A DNA stretch of 64,000 bases from Flavobacterium humi (GTDB lineage Bacteria; Bacteroidota; Bacteroidia; Flavobacteriales; Flavobacteriaceae). Below, piece after piece: positions 63,553 through 64,000 of this stretch (the first letter of the stretch is position 1; the number at the start of each line of letters is the position of its first letter). The stretch covers positions 500,234-564,233 of the forward strand of contig NZ_SRLH01000001.1 of the NCBI RefSeq assembly GCF_004745595.1, in the 5' to 3' direction. A program made the translations under genes and the position numbers. The notes under the pieces were generated by a model, which saw nothing but the letters and a program-made list of their open reading frames with translations, did no database searches and was not told the DNA's origin.

Positions 63553-64000
63553 CTACAAATCATCCGGCTCAATATGAATTAACACGTGGCCCAATTGCGG
63601 GAGTTCTTTTCGTAAGGTATTCTTGAGCTTATGGGCGATGTCATGCCCTACTTTTACCGAAAGGTCCGCTTTTACGGTAGCATGGAGGTCTACGTGGTAT
63701 TTGAGGCCGGCTTTGCGGATGTAACACTTTTCGGTATACAGCACGCCTTCTACCGTTACGGAAATGTCCCTTATTTCCTTCACCAGGTCATCGTATAAAT
63801 GCTCGTCCATTATTTCCCCCAAGGCCGGCCTGAAAATCAGGTAACTGTTGTATAGGATGAAAACCGAGGCCAGTAAGGCAGCCCAATCGTCTGCGGATTC
63901 GTACCCTTTCCCAAAATACAAAGCAATTGAAATCCCTACAAACGCAGTAATGGAAGTAATAGCATCGCTCCTGTGGTGCCAGGCATCGGCTTTGAGGGAA
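63553..64000 (-). CDS. cation diffusion facilitator transporter, C-terminal part only
   Basis: The frame is open to the window edge, so the N-terminus is missing. The visible part starts with SLKADAWHHRSDAITS, the HxxxD metal site of transmembrane helix 5 in Zn/Fe/Mn CDF exporters. Another membrane segment follows (WAALLASVFILYNSYLIFRP), then the cytoplasmic ferredoxin-like C-terminal domain, with HVDLHATVKADLSVKVGHDI, ending HVLIHIEPDDL. Substrate among divalent metals cannot be told. Confidence 0.85.
   Translation of the reverse strand, partial: SLKADAWHHRSDAITSITAFVGISIALYFGKGYESADDWAALLASVFILYNSYLIFRPALGEIMDEHLYDDLVKEIRDISVTVEGVLYTEKCYIRKAGLKYHVDLHATVKADLSVKVGHDIAHKLKNTLRKELPQLGHVLIHIEPDDL

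Noticed and set aside
1..64000. Mobile elements, phage genes, CRISPR arrays, tRNA or rRNA genes
   Set aside because: No transposase, integrase, capsid or Cas motif, no regular repeat-spacer array and no cloverleaf or rRNA core sequence was seen on either strand.

Overview
The window reads as chromosome of a member of the Flavobacteriaceae, most like Flavobacterium. The evidence is Bacteroidetes-type -7 promoter boxes (TAnnTTTG), starts with few Shine-Dalgarno sites, two SusC/TBDT-type outer membrane receptors, an N-terminally extended signal peptidase I, a CzcA-TolC fusion, a DUF6660 protein and many Bacteroidetes-type housekeeping genes. It is mostly core genome. I see no insertion sequence, phage, CRISPR array, tRNA or rRNA.

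Layout: 1-179 is the start of nnrD, cut by the window edge. 285-5230 is a threonine operon (thrA-thrB-thrC) preceded by a Thr-rich leader peptide. 5315-7181 holds gcvT and a YebC regulator. 7296-9557 holds an ABC exporter and an AT-rich orphan gene. 9639-15601 holds a PLP lyase/synthase, an S9 oligopeptidase, ybaB, threonine aldolase and prfB, which carries the classical RF2 +1 recoding site. 15654-21820 is a minus-strand block: DoxX, M1 and S41 peptidases, a small secreted protein and an acyl-CoA carboxylase beta subunit.

21934-29864 is a coherent phosphate-scavenging region. A membrane-anchored TPR-HTH regulator, a TonB-dependent receptor and a beta-propeller phytase are followed by a DUF47/PhoU-like protein and a Pit phosphate permease. 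Both units have tandem TTAACA-like half-sites at 11-bp spacing upstream, resembling Pho boxes. 29921-43504 is ordinary core and accessory metabolism (menE, CPBP protease, arsC, a receptor, fumC, mepB, panE, Crp, DMT, CorA). 43556-44794 is hutI. The 480-bp gap after it holds what looks like a complete orphan minus-strand transcription unit.

45276-53669 is a heavy-metal efflux locus: DUF6660, CzcA-TolC fusion, CusB-type adaptor, periplasmic HMA protein and P1B ATPase. 53839-55881 holds lepB and a STAS-like protein. 55992-59386 is the two-component NHEJ locus, ligD and ku, with ligD split at an A9 run that is also a perfect A-AAA-AAG slippery site. 59526-64000 holds an AraC regulator, a quinone reductase, DinB, a 2H phosphoesterase, several small unknowns and the end of a CDF cation transporter.

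The least explained signal is a structured element present twice, at 14377-14469 upstream of prfB and at 61008-61090 in the opposite orientation. The two copies share sequence blocks, a two-helix architecture with a bulged C, and at least one compensatory base-pair change.
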